A stretch of DNA of 43,885 bases from a virus, in IMG/VR virus record IMGVR_UViG_3300046009_011120, positions 1-43,885 of that record; one strand, written 5' to 3'. Below are positions 13,484-21,140 of this stretch, piece by piece. The translations under genes and the position numbers were made by a program. Within the stretch, counting starts at the first letter, position 1. Every line of letters starts with the position of its first letter. The notes beneath the pieces were generated by a model. It did not search any database. It had not been told where the DNA came from and saw only the letters and a list, made by a program, of their open reading frames with translations.

Positions 13484-14767
13484 ATGTCTGTTATATCTAT
13501 CGTTGAAGAATTAAAATCTACTAATTCTAGACTTGAAAAAGAAGCTATCCTTAAAAAGCATGTTGATAATTCATTGTTGAAATCTGTTTTGATTCGTACG
13601 TTAGCGTCACATATCCAGTATTACCAACGCAAAATCCCTGCGTATGTTACTAATGGTAAAAACGTTGAATTGATTGAAGCCTTAGAACGTATGAATGATT
13701 TGGCTGACCGTAAAGTTACCGGCAACAAAGCTATCGAATTTTTATCTAATATCCTTTCTGACGTATCTGCTGATGACGCTAAGGTAATCCAGTTAATCAT
13801 TAAAAAAGATTTAGATTGCGGCGTTTCTACTCCTACCGTGAATAAAATTTGGAAAGATTTGATTCCAACTTTTGACACTATGTTATGTACTCCTATGAAC
13901 GATAAAGTGCTGGCTAAAATGGTTTATCCAGCTATCGCTCAAAAAAAGCTTGACGGCTTGCGTTGTAATGTTGTGGTTAAAGGTGATACTGTTACTTTCT
14001 ATTCAAGAAACGGTAAAACCTTTGACCTATTAGGCAACCTTGAAAAAGAATTTATTGACGCGGCTAAAGGCGCTGATGTGGTATTTGATGGTGAGTTATT
14101 GGTATCAGAAAATGGCGTAGAGCTTGACCGTCAAACTGGTAACGGCATTTTGAATAAAGCTAACAAAGGCACTATCTCTGAAGCTGAAGCGGCTAAAATT
14201 ACTATGACCGTTTGGGATATTATTAACTACGATAGCTGGGTTGACCAAAAACAGTCTACTCCTTATATTGAAAGATTTGACTATTTATCTACTTTAGGGT
14301 TAACCGGTAAACTATCGCTTGTTCCTAGTTTTATCGTTAACTCTTTAGATGAAGCCAGAGCAATTTATGAAGATTATTACGCGCAAGGTTTTGAGGGAAT
14401 TATCCTTAAAGCTATGAACGCTATCTGGGAACCAAAACGTTCTGCTTCTCAAATTAAATTTAAAGGTGAAGAAACTACTTCATTACGAGTAGTCGCTATT
14501 CAAGGCGGCGCTATCGGTTCTAAATACGAAGGTCAAATTGGTGCGTTGTTATGTGAGTCTGAAGACGGTAAAGTAAAGGTATCAGTAGGTTCAGGCTTAA
14601 ACGATGACGATAGAAAAAATGGTGACTTTTTAGGTAAAATTATCGAGGTTAAGTATAACACCAAAATTAAATCTAAAGGTTCTGATACATATTCACTATT
14701 CCTACCAAGATACCTTGAAGTAAGAATAGACCGTGATGAAGCTGATGTGCTTGACCACATTAAATAA
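13484..14767 (+). CDS. 30: ATP-dependent DNA ligase, T4 gp30-like (427 aa)
   Basis: It seals nicks in duplex DNA through a covalent lysyl-AMP intermediate. Motif I is KLDG with nucleophile K155 in AQKKLDGLRCNV; downstream are FYSRNGKTFD (motif Ia-like), VFDGELLV (motif III), GFEGIILK (motif IV) and the motif V region near IKFKGEE. Residues 1-140 form the helical DNA-binding N-terminal domain, and the OB-fold follows motif V. The length is slightly below T4 gp30 (487 aa). ATG 13484 follows TTGGAGTTTGAA; an in-frame ATG at 13472 is less well spaced. It is the first gene of the operon reaching to 17100. Confidence 0.93.
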   Translation: MSVISIVEELKSTNSRLEKEAILKKHVDNSLLKSVLIRTLASHIQYYQRKIPAYVTNGKNVELIEALERMNDLADRKVTGNKAIEFLSNILSDVSADDAKVIQLIIKKDLDCGVSTPTVNKIWKDLIPTFDTMLCTPMNDKVLAKMVYPAIAQKKLDGLRCNVVVKGDTVTFYSRNGKTFDLLGNLEKEFIDAAKGADVVFDGELLVSENGVELDRQTGNGILNKANKGTISEAEAAKITMTVWDIINYDSWVDQKQSTPYIERFDYLSTLGLTGKLSLVPSFIVNSLDEARAIYEDYYAQGFEGIILKAMNAIWEPKRSASQIKFKGEETTSLRVVAIQGGAIGSKYEGQIGALLCESEDGKVKVSVGSGLNDDDRKNGDFLGKIIEVKYNTKIKSKGSDTYSLFLPRYLEVRIDRDEADVLDHIK

Positions 14768-14778
14768 GGAGAATTATT

Positions 14779-15117
14779 ATGGGATGGTTTAATAGAGATA
14801 AAGATAAAATTGAAGAATTGCGTATTCTAATTACAGAACAAAACCGTACGATTAAAATGTTACAAGATAAAATTGATTTGTTAGAGGGAAACCCTAAACC
14901 AGAAGAACCTGTATCTACTTATAGACGACCAAAAAATCGTCCGGTTACAATTTCATCTGAAGACGATTATTTTCCTTCAGCGGTATCTGCAATCACTGCT
15001 ATATATGACGATAGTTCTTCTAGTTCATATAGTAGCGCTTCATCTTATTCTAGTTCTTGTGATAGCAGTTCGTCATACTCAAGTGATTCTAGCAGTTCTT
15101 CTTCAAGTTGCGATTAG
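14779..15117 (+). CDS. Coiled-coil protein with Ser-rich tail (112 aa)
   Basis: Residues 1-45 are MGWFNRDKDKIEELR... with a coiled coil (LITEQNRTIKMLQDKIDLL). The final ~35 residues are almost only Ser with Tyr, Cys and Asp (SSSSSYSSASSYSSSC). Low-complexity Ser tails of this kind occur in phage proteins of unknown role. The serine codons mix TCT, TCA, AGT and AGC, so the tract is not a simple DNA microsatellite. Confidence 0.7.
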   Translation: MGWFNRDKDKIEELRILITEQNRTIKMLQDKIDLLEGNPKPEEPVSTYRRPKNRPVTISSEDDYFPSAVSAITAIYDDSSSSSYSSASSYSSSCDSSSSYSSDSSSSSSSCD

Positions 15118-15126
15118 GATATTATA

Positions 15127-15717
15127 ATGAAAGAGTTAAACATTGAAATCTCAGGCGCAGCCGGCGCGGGTAAATCTAGTCTTGCTATTTTTTTGTCAGA
15201 CTTGTTAGAACAGAATGAGTTTGAGGTAGATTTAAAATTAAATGATTGTAATGAGTCTAATCTTAGAAAATCTGCTTATTGTATTATTACAAGTCTGTGT
15301 AGAGACACTAAGATTAATATCATAGAAAAACAAACATCACGAGAAGATAATCCGTTGTACCCATTTTCTTATACAAATTCTTGTAACGGAAAATACATAA
15401 ACATAATCAAAAAGAACGGTATGATTATGTTAAATTCAAAACATTTGAGTTTGTTTATTTCAATGTTAAAGGTACATATCGGCGATAAACTTTTGCTTTC
15501 TGATGTAGTATCTACAAAAAAATATAACGTATTACAACGTGATTCAAATAATACTATTATCCATAGAACTTGTAACGGTGAGTGGGATTCAAAATACGCT
15601 ATTACTAAGAAAGAAGAAGGTTTTTGTACTTTATACGGGTTAGATGATGGTGATAATATTAAAGTGGAAAAAGCATATATCCCAAGAATGATTAAAGAAT
15701 TGGAGTCAATGTTATGA
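15127..15717 (+). CDS. P-loop NTPase/kinase-like protein (196 aa)
   Basis: A perfect Walker A sits at the N-terminus (GAAGAGKSS, residues 10-18, following a beta strand IEIS), as in small nucleoside or adenylate-kinase-like enzymes. The remainder (many Lys and Asn, no evident lid motif) does not let me name the substrate. The next gene's ATG overlaps its stop. It may be a diverged kinase or a small ATPase. Confidence 0.6.
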   Translation: MKELNIEISGAAGAGKSSLAIFLSDLLEQNEFEVDLKLNDCNESNLRKSAYCIITSLCRDTKINIIEKQTSREDNPLYPFSYTNSCNGKYINIIKKNGMIMLNSKHLSLFISMLKVHIGDKLLLSDVVSTKKYNVLQRDSNNTIIHRTCNGEWDSKYAITKKEEGFCTLYGLDDGDNIKVEKAYIPRMIKELESML

Positions 15718-15797
15718 TTATTTTAATTGCTGTGGTGAGCGGTATTTTGATTGGAAGTTGGTTTTGGTTAACGATTCATAAATTGAGAGAACTATAA
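15714..15797 (+). CDS. Tiny single-pass membrane protein (27 aa)
   Basis: This frame overlaps both neighbours (ATGA at 15714 and TAATG at 15795). It encodes one hydrophobic helix (IILIAVVSGILIGSWFWLTI) and a short basic end. Perfect coupling on both sides makes translation likely despite its size. Confidence 0.6.
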   Translation: MIILIAVVSGILIGSWFWLTIHKLREL

Positions 15798-16048
15798 TGG
15801 CATTATTCGGTAAAAATAAAAGTGAAAGAATTAGAGATTTAGAAAATGATGTTGCTAACGTGCACGTCAAATTTGATAATCTGAAACGTAAAAATGTTAT
15901 TTTGGAGCAACAGGTTGAAGCGCTTCAAACTACCATTAAAGAATTAGCAGGTGCACAAGAAACACCAGAACGTATTAGTACGTGGGGAAATGCTAAAACT
16001 ATCCCAATTCAGCATAAAACTTACGCATTAGTGGGCGCAAATAAATGA
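15797..16048 (+). CDS. MxxF coiled-coil protein (83 aa)
   Basis: MALFGKNKSERIRDLENDV... continues as a coiled coil to about residue 53 and ends in a short extended segment. It resembles the heads of the proteins at 12090 and 14779. It overlaps the secreted protein gene by ATGA at 16045. Function unknown. Confidence 0.65.
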   Translation: MALFGKNKSERIRDLENDVANVHVKFDNLKRKNVILEQQVEALQTTIKELAGAQETPERISTWGNAKTIPIQHKTYALVGANK

Positions 16049-16506
16049 AAAAACTATTATTAGTTGCATTATTGCTACCGTCACTTGCTATTGCTGATGG
16101 TTTACCAAACGCTAAATTAACCGCCGGCGCGTTAAACCCAAACGTCACCACTGGTAATATCAAATCAACTGTTTGTGTCCCTAATTATACTGCTACGATT
16201 AGACCTCCTTCTTATTACACCAACAAATTAAAGTTGAAGCAAATTAAAGAATATGGTTATGTCGATAAAGACCCTAAGCATTATGAGGAAGACCATCTTA
16301 TTCCATTATCGGTAGGCGGCGCTCCTTCTGACCCAGCTAACCTTTGGCCAGAGCCTAGATACGGTGTAAACCACGCGACTAAAAAAGATGTGTTAGAATC
16401 TTGGGCACATAGGGCGGTTTGTAAAGGTACACTTAATTTGAAAACTGCCCAAGATATGTTTGCTACTGATTGGGTTGCTGGTTATAACAAATACATTAAA
16501 AAATAG
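16045..16506 (+). CDS. Secreted HNH-type nuclease-like protein (153 aa)
   Basis: A Sec signal peptide is evident (MKKLLLVALLLPSLAIA, cut likely before D18), so the product is exported to the periplasm. The mature part has YEEDHLIPLSVGGAPSDPAN followed by LWPEPR, the H-N pattern of a set of small HNH-like proteins, and two Cys (in TVCVPN and AVCKGT) that could form a disulfide. A periplasmic nuclease could attack incoming DNA of competing phages; this is inference. It lies next to the endolysin gene. Confidence 0.65.
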   Translation: MKKLLLVALLLPSLAIADGLPNAKLTAGALNPNVTTGNIKSTVCVPNYTATIRPPSYYTNKLKLKQIKEYGYVDKDPKHYEEDHLIPLSVGGAPSDPANLWPEPRYGVNHATKKDVLESWAHRAVCKGTLNLKTAQDMFATDWVAGYNKYIKK

Positions 16507-16514
16507 GATAAACT

Positions 16515-16934
16515 ATGATTAACAGCAGAGATTTGAACGACTTACATCCAAAAGTTAAAGCAATGGCTGAAAAGTTTTTAGCTAAATGTAAAGAACACGG
16601 GTTGGATATTTTAATCACATCAACATATCGTGATAATGAAAGCCAAAACGCCTTATACGCGCAAGGTAGAACCACAGCGGGTAAAAAAGTGACTAATGCT
16701 AAAGGTGGTCAATCTTGGCATAATTATAAGTTGGCATTAGATTTCGTTCCTATTGTTAATGGTAAAGCTCAATGGGCAGACACGGCGGCGTTTACTAAAG
16801 CCGGTCATATTGCCAAAGAAGTAGGGTTTGAATGGGCGGGTGATTGGGTTAAGTTTAAAGAACTGGCGCATATTCAGTTCACTAACGGGTTAACCTTAAA
16901 GGATTTACAAGCTGGGAAAACTATTGATGGCTGA
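16515..16934 (+). CDS. Endolysin, M15-family L-Ala-D-Glu endopeptidase-like (139 aa)
   Basis: It cleaves peptidoglycan cross-bridge peptides for lysis. M15 zinc ligands are visible: H69 and D76 in SWHNYKLALDF, and H119 in ELAHIQF, with the STYR...QNALYAQGR block upstream (about residues 36-52), as in T5 endolysin and CwlK-like enzymes. There is no signal peptide, so it needs a holin or other export. No convincing holin is adjacent, although the 27-residue membrane peptide at 15714 lies close. It overlaps the following small gene by eight bases. Confidence 0.88.
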   Translation: MINSRDLNDLHPKVKAMAEKFLAKCKEHGLDILITSTYRDNESQNALYAQGRTTAGKKVTNAKGGQSWHNYKLALDFVPIVNGKAQWADTAAFTKAGHIAKEVGFEWAGDWVKFKELAHIQFTNGLTLKDLQAGKTIDG

Positions 16935-17100
16935 TACGCTAATCGGCAAACAGGCATATATTAAATCGTCAGATAATCCGGTAACAATTGTTTCTGAGCC
17001 AATACCATCGCCGACAGGTGTGAAAGTCGTCATTGTGTTTCAAGATTTGAAAATGGATACTATTGACGTTTCCGCATTAATACTAGCCAAACCGTTTTAA
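16927..17100 (+). CDS. Small hypothetical protein (57 aa)
   Basis: ATG 16927 lies within the last codons of the endolysin gene. The product MADTLIGKQAYIKSSDNPVT... is beta-rich and ends AKPF. It is the last gene before the terminator. No family recognised. Confidence 0.6.
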   Translation: MADTLIGKQAYIKSSDNPVTIVSEPIPSPTGVKVVIVFQDLKMDTIDVSALILAKPF

Positions 17101-17105
17101 CTATT

Positions 17106-17132
17106 AAAGCCAGCCTAACAAGCTGGCTTTTG
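17106..17132 (+). terminator. Rho-independent terminator
   Basis: AAAGCCAGC (17106-17114) pairs with GCTGGCTTT (17122-17130) around CTAACAA. It ends the ligase-endolysin operon. Confidence 0.88.
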
Positions 17133-17160
17133 CATTTGTCAAAATTATTAAAAATAAAGC

Positions 17161-17189
17161 TTTACTTTTAGATCCTAATAGGTTATAAT
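17161..17189 (+). promoter_or_regulatory. Early promoter, class B (17-bp spacer)
   Basis: TTTACT (17161-17166), 17-bp spacer, TATAAT (17184-17189), no class A leader. It drives the HD, gp55, gp47 and gp46 genes. Confidence 0.8.
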
Positions 17190-17217
17190 TAGTTGAATTT
17201 AAAAATTGGAGGTTAAA

Positions 17218-17724
17218 ATGTGTATCGTTGAAATGGCTTTAGAATTTGCTACTGCTAAACACTATGGTCAAACAAGAAAGGTAACTGGAAATCCTTATAT
17301 ATCTCACCCTATCCACGTTGCGGCGTTATTACCTAAATACAAAACATCAAAGCGTATCGACGAATTAAAAGTAGTTTGTTTGTTACACGATACAGTTGAG
17401 GATACAGATACTACATTATCTGAAATAACTTCATTATTTGGTGGCTTTGTTGCGAGTCTTGTTGCTGAATTAACTTCTGACGATAAAGAAATTAAGAAGG
17501 TAGGCAAAGTTGTTTATTTGAAAAACAAAATGGTTGGAATGTCAAGCTACGGGTTGACATTAAAATTGTTGGATAGATTATCTAACATTAGTGATGCGCC
17601 AAAAGCTTCTTATGTAGAAGACACGGTAGATATGATGAATTTCATATTTGAAAATAGAAAAATCAATGCGACGCAAGCTAAAATTATGAATGATATTTTA
17701 ACAATATGTGAAGGAACATTATGA
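17218..17724 (+). CDS. HD-domain phosphohydrolase, SpoT/MESH1-like (168 aa)
   Basis: The sequence has the RelA/SpoT-type HD fold: YGQTRKVTGNPYISHPIHVA (H30/H33), LLHDTVEDT (H57, D58, E61, D62) and KLLDRLSNI (D119). Enzymes of this small class hydrolyse (p)ppGpp or related nucleotides with Mn2+. No synthetase domain is present. ATG 17218 follows TTGGAGGTTAAA. It overlaps the gp55 gene by ATGA, so an alarmone hydrolase is made together with the late sigma factor. Hydrolysis of another nucleotide remains possible. Confidence 0.82.
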   Translation: MCIVEMALEFATAKHYGQTRKVTGNPYISHPIHVAALLPKYKTSKRIDELKVVCLLHDTVEDTDTTLSEITSLFGGFVASLVAELTSDDKEIKKVGKVVYLKNKMVGMSSYGLTLKLLDRLSNISDAPKASYVEDTVDMMNFIFENRKINATQAKIMNDILTICEGTL

Positions 17725-18314
17725 CAGCGAAAAATAATTATGTAGACAATGTAAAATTCTATGAAGAAATTGTCAAGCGGAAATCCGCATTAAAAGAAGC
17801 CGAAGAAAAGGGTTTACCTAAACCAAAAATCAATGATTATCTTGGAAAATGTATAACCGATATTGCCACCAACTTTGCTAAAAGACCTTTATACTACGGG
17901 CGCTCTTATAAAGATGAAATGATACAAGATGCTATAGTTAACTGTATCAGATATTTCGATACGTTTGATCCTGAGCGAACCCAAAATCCATTTTCATATT
18001 TTTCTCAGTGCTGTTACTATTCATTCCTTGCTACAATCGTAAAGGAACGCGACCAAGCCTATACTCGTAGCCAAATGGCAAAAAATATTAATGTTGAAAA
18101 GTATTCTAGCCAAGAACACGATAATAAAGAAGTTGTGAACGAATATCTTGAATATCTAAACTCTTTACAAAAATCAGATTATTCAAAATATTATGAAAAG
18201 AAACCTAAGTTAAAACGTGAACACATTAATGAATTAGCAAAATTTATGGAAGCAGATATTGATTTATTTGATGTAGTTGATGACATTAATGAACCCGAAA
18301 ATCTTATAGGTTAA
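17721..18314 (+). CDS. 55: Late-transcription sigma factor, gp55-like (197 aa)
   Basis: It should bind host RNA polymerase core and recognise TATAAATA late promoters together with a sliding-clamp co-activator. The sigma region 2-like block is visible at about residues 52-118: RPLYYGRSYKDEMIQDAIVN, then FDTFDPERTQNPFSYFSQCC, the conserved sequence of T4-type gp55. Length is close to T4 gp55 (185 aa). The C-terminus (DLFDVVDDI) is acidic and may carry the clamp-binding end. It precedes gp47, as in T4-type genomes. Confidence 0.88.
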   Translation: MTAKNNYVDNVKFYEEIVKRKSALKEAEEKGLPKPKINDYLGKCITDIATNFAKRPLYYGRSYKDEMIQDAIVNCIRYFDTFDPERTQNPFSYFSQCCYYSFLATIVKERDQAYTRSQMAKNINVEKYSSQEHDNKEVVNEYLEYLNSLQKSDYSKYYEKKPKLKREHINELAKFMEADIDLFDVVDDINEPENLIG

Positions 18315-18316
18315 AC

Positions 18317-19372
18317 ATGAAAATATGCTGGCTAGGTGACGTTCACGTAGGCGTTAGAAATAACTCCACGAATTTCCATAAACACTCTGAAAAATTCTTT
18401 TCAAAGGTGTTCTTTCCATACCTGAAGGAACACAATATATCCACCATTATTCAGCTTGGTGACTTATTTGATAGCAGAAAAGCGATTAACCTGCTATCAT
18501 TATACGAAGCCAAACGGGTTATTTTTGACCCAATGAAAGCTAATGGAATGACGTTCTATACCTTACTAGGAAATCACGATATTTATTATAGAGAATCTCT
18601 TCAGGTTAACTCTACGGCTTTACTGCTTAATGAATATTCTAACGTGTATATATTTGACCAACCGAAAGCAGTTCAATTCGCCGGCTTAAATATCGACTTT
18701 ATCCCATGGGTGTGTAACGACAATAAGGAAGAAGTTGCGTCATTTGTTTCTAATTCAAAATCAGATTATTGCGTAGGACATTTTGGGTTTACCGGCTTTC
18801 AAATGTATAAGGGAGTTGACGCTCACGATGGGTATCCTGTTGAGATGTACTCCAAATACAAATTAGTCGTATCAGGTCATTACCATACAAAATCGGTTAA
18901 AGGTAATATTCTATACACAGGAACGCCTTACGATACTACATGGTCTGACTTCAACGATCCTAAAGGCTTTTGGATATTCGATACAGATACCGGTGAAACT
19001 GAGTTTATTCAGAACCCTTATACTATATTCGAGAAACTTGAATATGATGATACATCAACAGATTATTCTAAATTTGATGTGTCTACGTTAACCGATAAAT
19101 ATGTAAAATTGGTTATCGTGAACAAAAATGACTTATTTGGTTATGATAACTTTTTGAAGCGGTTATATAGCGCCGGCTGTTATGACATAAAAATTATCGA
19201 AGATATGTCTGAGTTTTCTAACGGTAATATTGATGAAAAGATTGACCTAGCTGACACCAAACAAATACTATCAGATTACATAGATAATGTTGATACCGAT
19301 ATGGATAAAGAAAGCGTGAAAAATTTGATGAGTAGTTTGTTTTTAGAAGCTGTTAATGTTTCGTTAACATAG
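18317..19372 (+). CDS. 47: Recombination nuclease subunit gp47 (SbcD/Mre11-like, 351 aa)
   Basis: A metallophosphoesterase nuclease that with gp46 resects DNA ends for recombination-dependent replication and degrades host DNA. Motifs: DVHVG (D8, H10), GDLFDSRK (48-55), GNHD (85-88), GHFGFTG and SGHYHTK near 155-195. Length matches T4 gp47 (339 aa). It begins two bases after gp55 and is followed by gp46 with a nine-base gap. Confidence 0.95.
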   Translation: MKICWLGDVHVGVRNNSTNFHKHSEKFFSKVFFPYLKEHNISTIIQLGDLFDSRKAINLLSLYEAKRVIFDPMKANGMTFYTLLGNHDIYYRESLQVNSTALLLNEYSNVYIFDQPKAVQFAGLNIDFIPWVCNDNKEEVASFVSNSKSDYCVGHFGFTGFQMYKGVDAHDGYPVEMYSKYKLVVSGHYHTKSVKGNILYTGTPYDTTWSDFNDPKGFWIFDTDTGETEFIQNPYTIFEKLEYDDTSTDYSKFDVSTLTDKYVKLVIVNKNDLFGYDNFLKRLYSAGCYDIKIIEDMSEFSNGNIDEKIDLADTKQILSDYIDNVDTDMDKESVKNLMSSLFLEAVNVSLT

Positions 19373-19380
19373 GAGATAAG

Positions 19381-21096
19381 ATGCTTAATTTTAAGACAAT
19401 AAGATGGAGAAACTTCTTATCAACTGGTAACCAATTTAATGAAATTAGATTAGATACGGGTAAGCAAACATTAATCGTAGGCGGCAACGGAAACGGCAAA
19501 TCATCTGTACTTTGTGCTTTAACCTTTGCTCTATTTGGTAAACCATTTAGAAACATCAGTAAGGGCGGTTTGGTTAATAGTATTAATCAGAAAAACTGTG
19601 TCGTTGAGATTGAGTTTGAGGAAGGCGGCGCTAACTATAAAGTCATTCGTGGTATTAAGCCTAACATTTTCGAAATATATCGTAACGAAGAACTAATCAA
19701 TCAGGATTCTGCTGTTAAGGATTATCAAGTTGTTTTAGAACAACAGATTCTTAAAATGAATATGAAAACGTTTACGCAGGTCGTTATTCTTGGTTCAGCT
19801 ACGTTTACGCCGTTTATGAAAATGGGTTCGTCTCAGCGTAGGGAGATTATTGAGGATATCCTAGATATTCGTATCTTTTCTATAATGAATCAACTATTAA
19901 AAGAGCGGCTATCTAAAACCAAAGAAGAATTGACTTACATCGAGTCAGCGTTAAAAATTGCTAAAAATAAGGTTGAATCTCAGCAAAGAATTATCGCACA
20001 TTTAGAGGTTAATAAGCAGGCTGAGGTTGATTCTATTAAAGCTAATATCGCGGAAGATACCTCTACGGTAGAAAACCGGCATGCAAAAATAGCGGCGGCT
20101 CAGGATATTGTTGATAAGTTAACTCCTTCAGTTTTAGAGAAAGACGCGGTTAACGCTAAACTGAAAAGTCTTAACAATACTATGCGAAAGGTCAAGCATG
20201 AAATTGATACCTTAGATAAATCGATTGTGTTTTTTAATGAAAACGCAAGCTGTCCTTCTTGTCAGCAAAATATTCCACATACACATTCCGGCGGGGTATT
20301 AAGCGATTTAGAATCCAGTAAAAAGGATATGAATGATTTATTCATTCAGTCTGGCACTGAATATAAAGAACAGGAAAAAAGGTTAGCTGATATAACAGAA
20401 ACTGAACAGCATATTGTTTCAGCTAAAAATGATATCAGAGGGTTACAGTCTGAGATAAATGTAATTCAAAATAGGCTAACCAAACTGAATCAAACATTAG
20501 TTGAATCTGTTAGTTCTACTCAAAATATTGAAGCCGAAAAAAATACCCTTAAAGATTTGGTTGATGAAGCTATTAGACTAATAAACCGCAAAAAAATATT
20601 GGTTGAACAAAAGGGCGTTGAAGACGTTGGTGTATTATTACTTAAAGATGGTGGCATTAAAACCGCAATCATCCGTGAGTATTTACCGTTGATGAATACC
20701 TTAATTAACAAATATCTTGCTGTTATGGATTTCTACTGTGACTTTAACCTAGACGAACAATTTAATGAAGTCATCAAATCCAGATATAGAGATACGATGA
20801 CGTATGATAATTTCTCTGAGGGTGAAAAGTCAAGAATTGATTTAGCGCTTTTATTTGCTTGGAGGGAGGTTGCTAAACTGAAAAATTCAGCTAACACTAA
20901 TCTACTAATATTAGATGAAATATTAGATGGAAGTTTGGATTTTGAGGGTAGCGATAGTTCATTCAAACTGATTGAAAATTTAAAGGGCGTATCGGTATTC
21001 GTTATTTCACATAATGAAGCCAACCGTGAAAGGTTTACTTCTACGCTAAAAATTGAAAAACAGAATGACTTCTCTGTTATAGTAGAAAACGATTAA
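19381..21096 (+). CDS. 46: Recombination ATPase subunit gp46 (SbcC/Rad50-like, 571 aa)
   Basis: SMC-like ATPase partner of gp47. Walker A is GGNGNGKSS (34-42). A long coiled coil runs through about 170-420 with a zinc hook CPSC (C291, C294) at its apex. The signature FSEGEKSRIDLALLF is near 480 and Walker B LLILDEILDG near 510, then an H-loop ISHNEANRERF. Length fits T4 gp46 (560 aa). It is the last gene before a convergent terminator. Confidence 0.95.
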   Translation: MLNFKTIRWRNFLSTGNQFNEIRLDTGKQTLIVGGNGNGKSSVLCALTFALFGKPFRNISKGGLVNSINQKNCVVEIEFEEGGANYKVIRGIKPNIFEIYRNEELINQDSAVKDYQVVLEQQILKMNMKTFTQVVILGSATFTPFMKMGSSQRREIIEDILDIRIFSIMNQLLKERLSKTKEELTYIESALKIAKNKVESQQRIIAHLEVNKQAEVDSIKANIAEDTSTVENRHAKIAAAQDIVDKLTPSVLEKDAVNAKLKSLNNTMRKVKHEIDTLDKSIVFFNENASCPSCQQNIPHTHSGGVLSDLESSKKDMNDLFIQSGTEYKEQEKRLADITETEQHIVSAKNDIRGLQSEINVIQNRLTKLNQTLVESVSSTQNIEAEKNTLKDLVDEAIRLINRKKILVEQKGVEDVGVLLLKDGGIKTAIIREYLPLMNTLINKYLAVMDFYCDFNLDEQFNEVIKSRYRDTMTYDNFSEGEKSRIDLALLFAWREVAKLKNSANTNLLILDEILDGSLDFEGSDSSFKLIENLKGVSVFVISHNEANRERFTSTLKIEKQNDFSVIVEND

Positions 21097-21103
21097 AATG
21101 ATG

Positions 21104-21137
21104 ACGCCCAGAACCTTAATTGGAACTGGGCGTTTTA
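21104..21137. terminator. Bidirectional terminator between convergent genes
   Basis: ACGCCCAG (21104-21111) pairs perfectly with CTGGGCGT (21126-21133). A T-run follows on the + strand; on the minus strand the hairpin lies just beyond the stop of the 484-residue gene. It separates gp46 transcription from the oppositely oriented terminase operon. Confidence 0.85.
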
Positions 21138-21140
21138 TTA

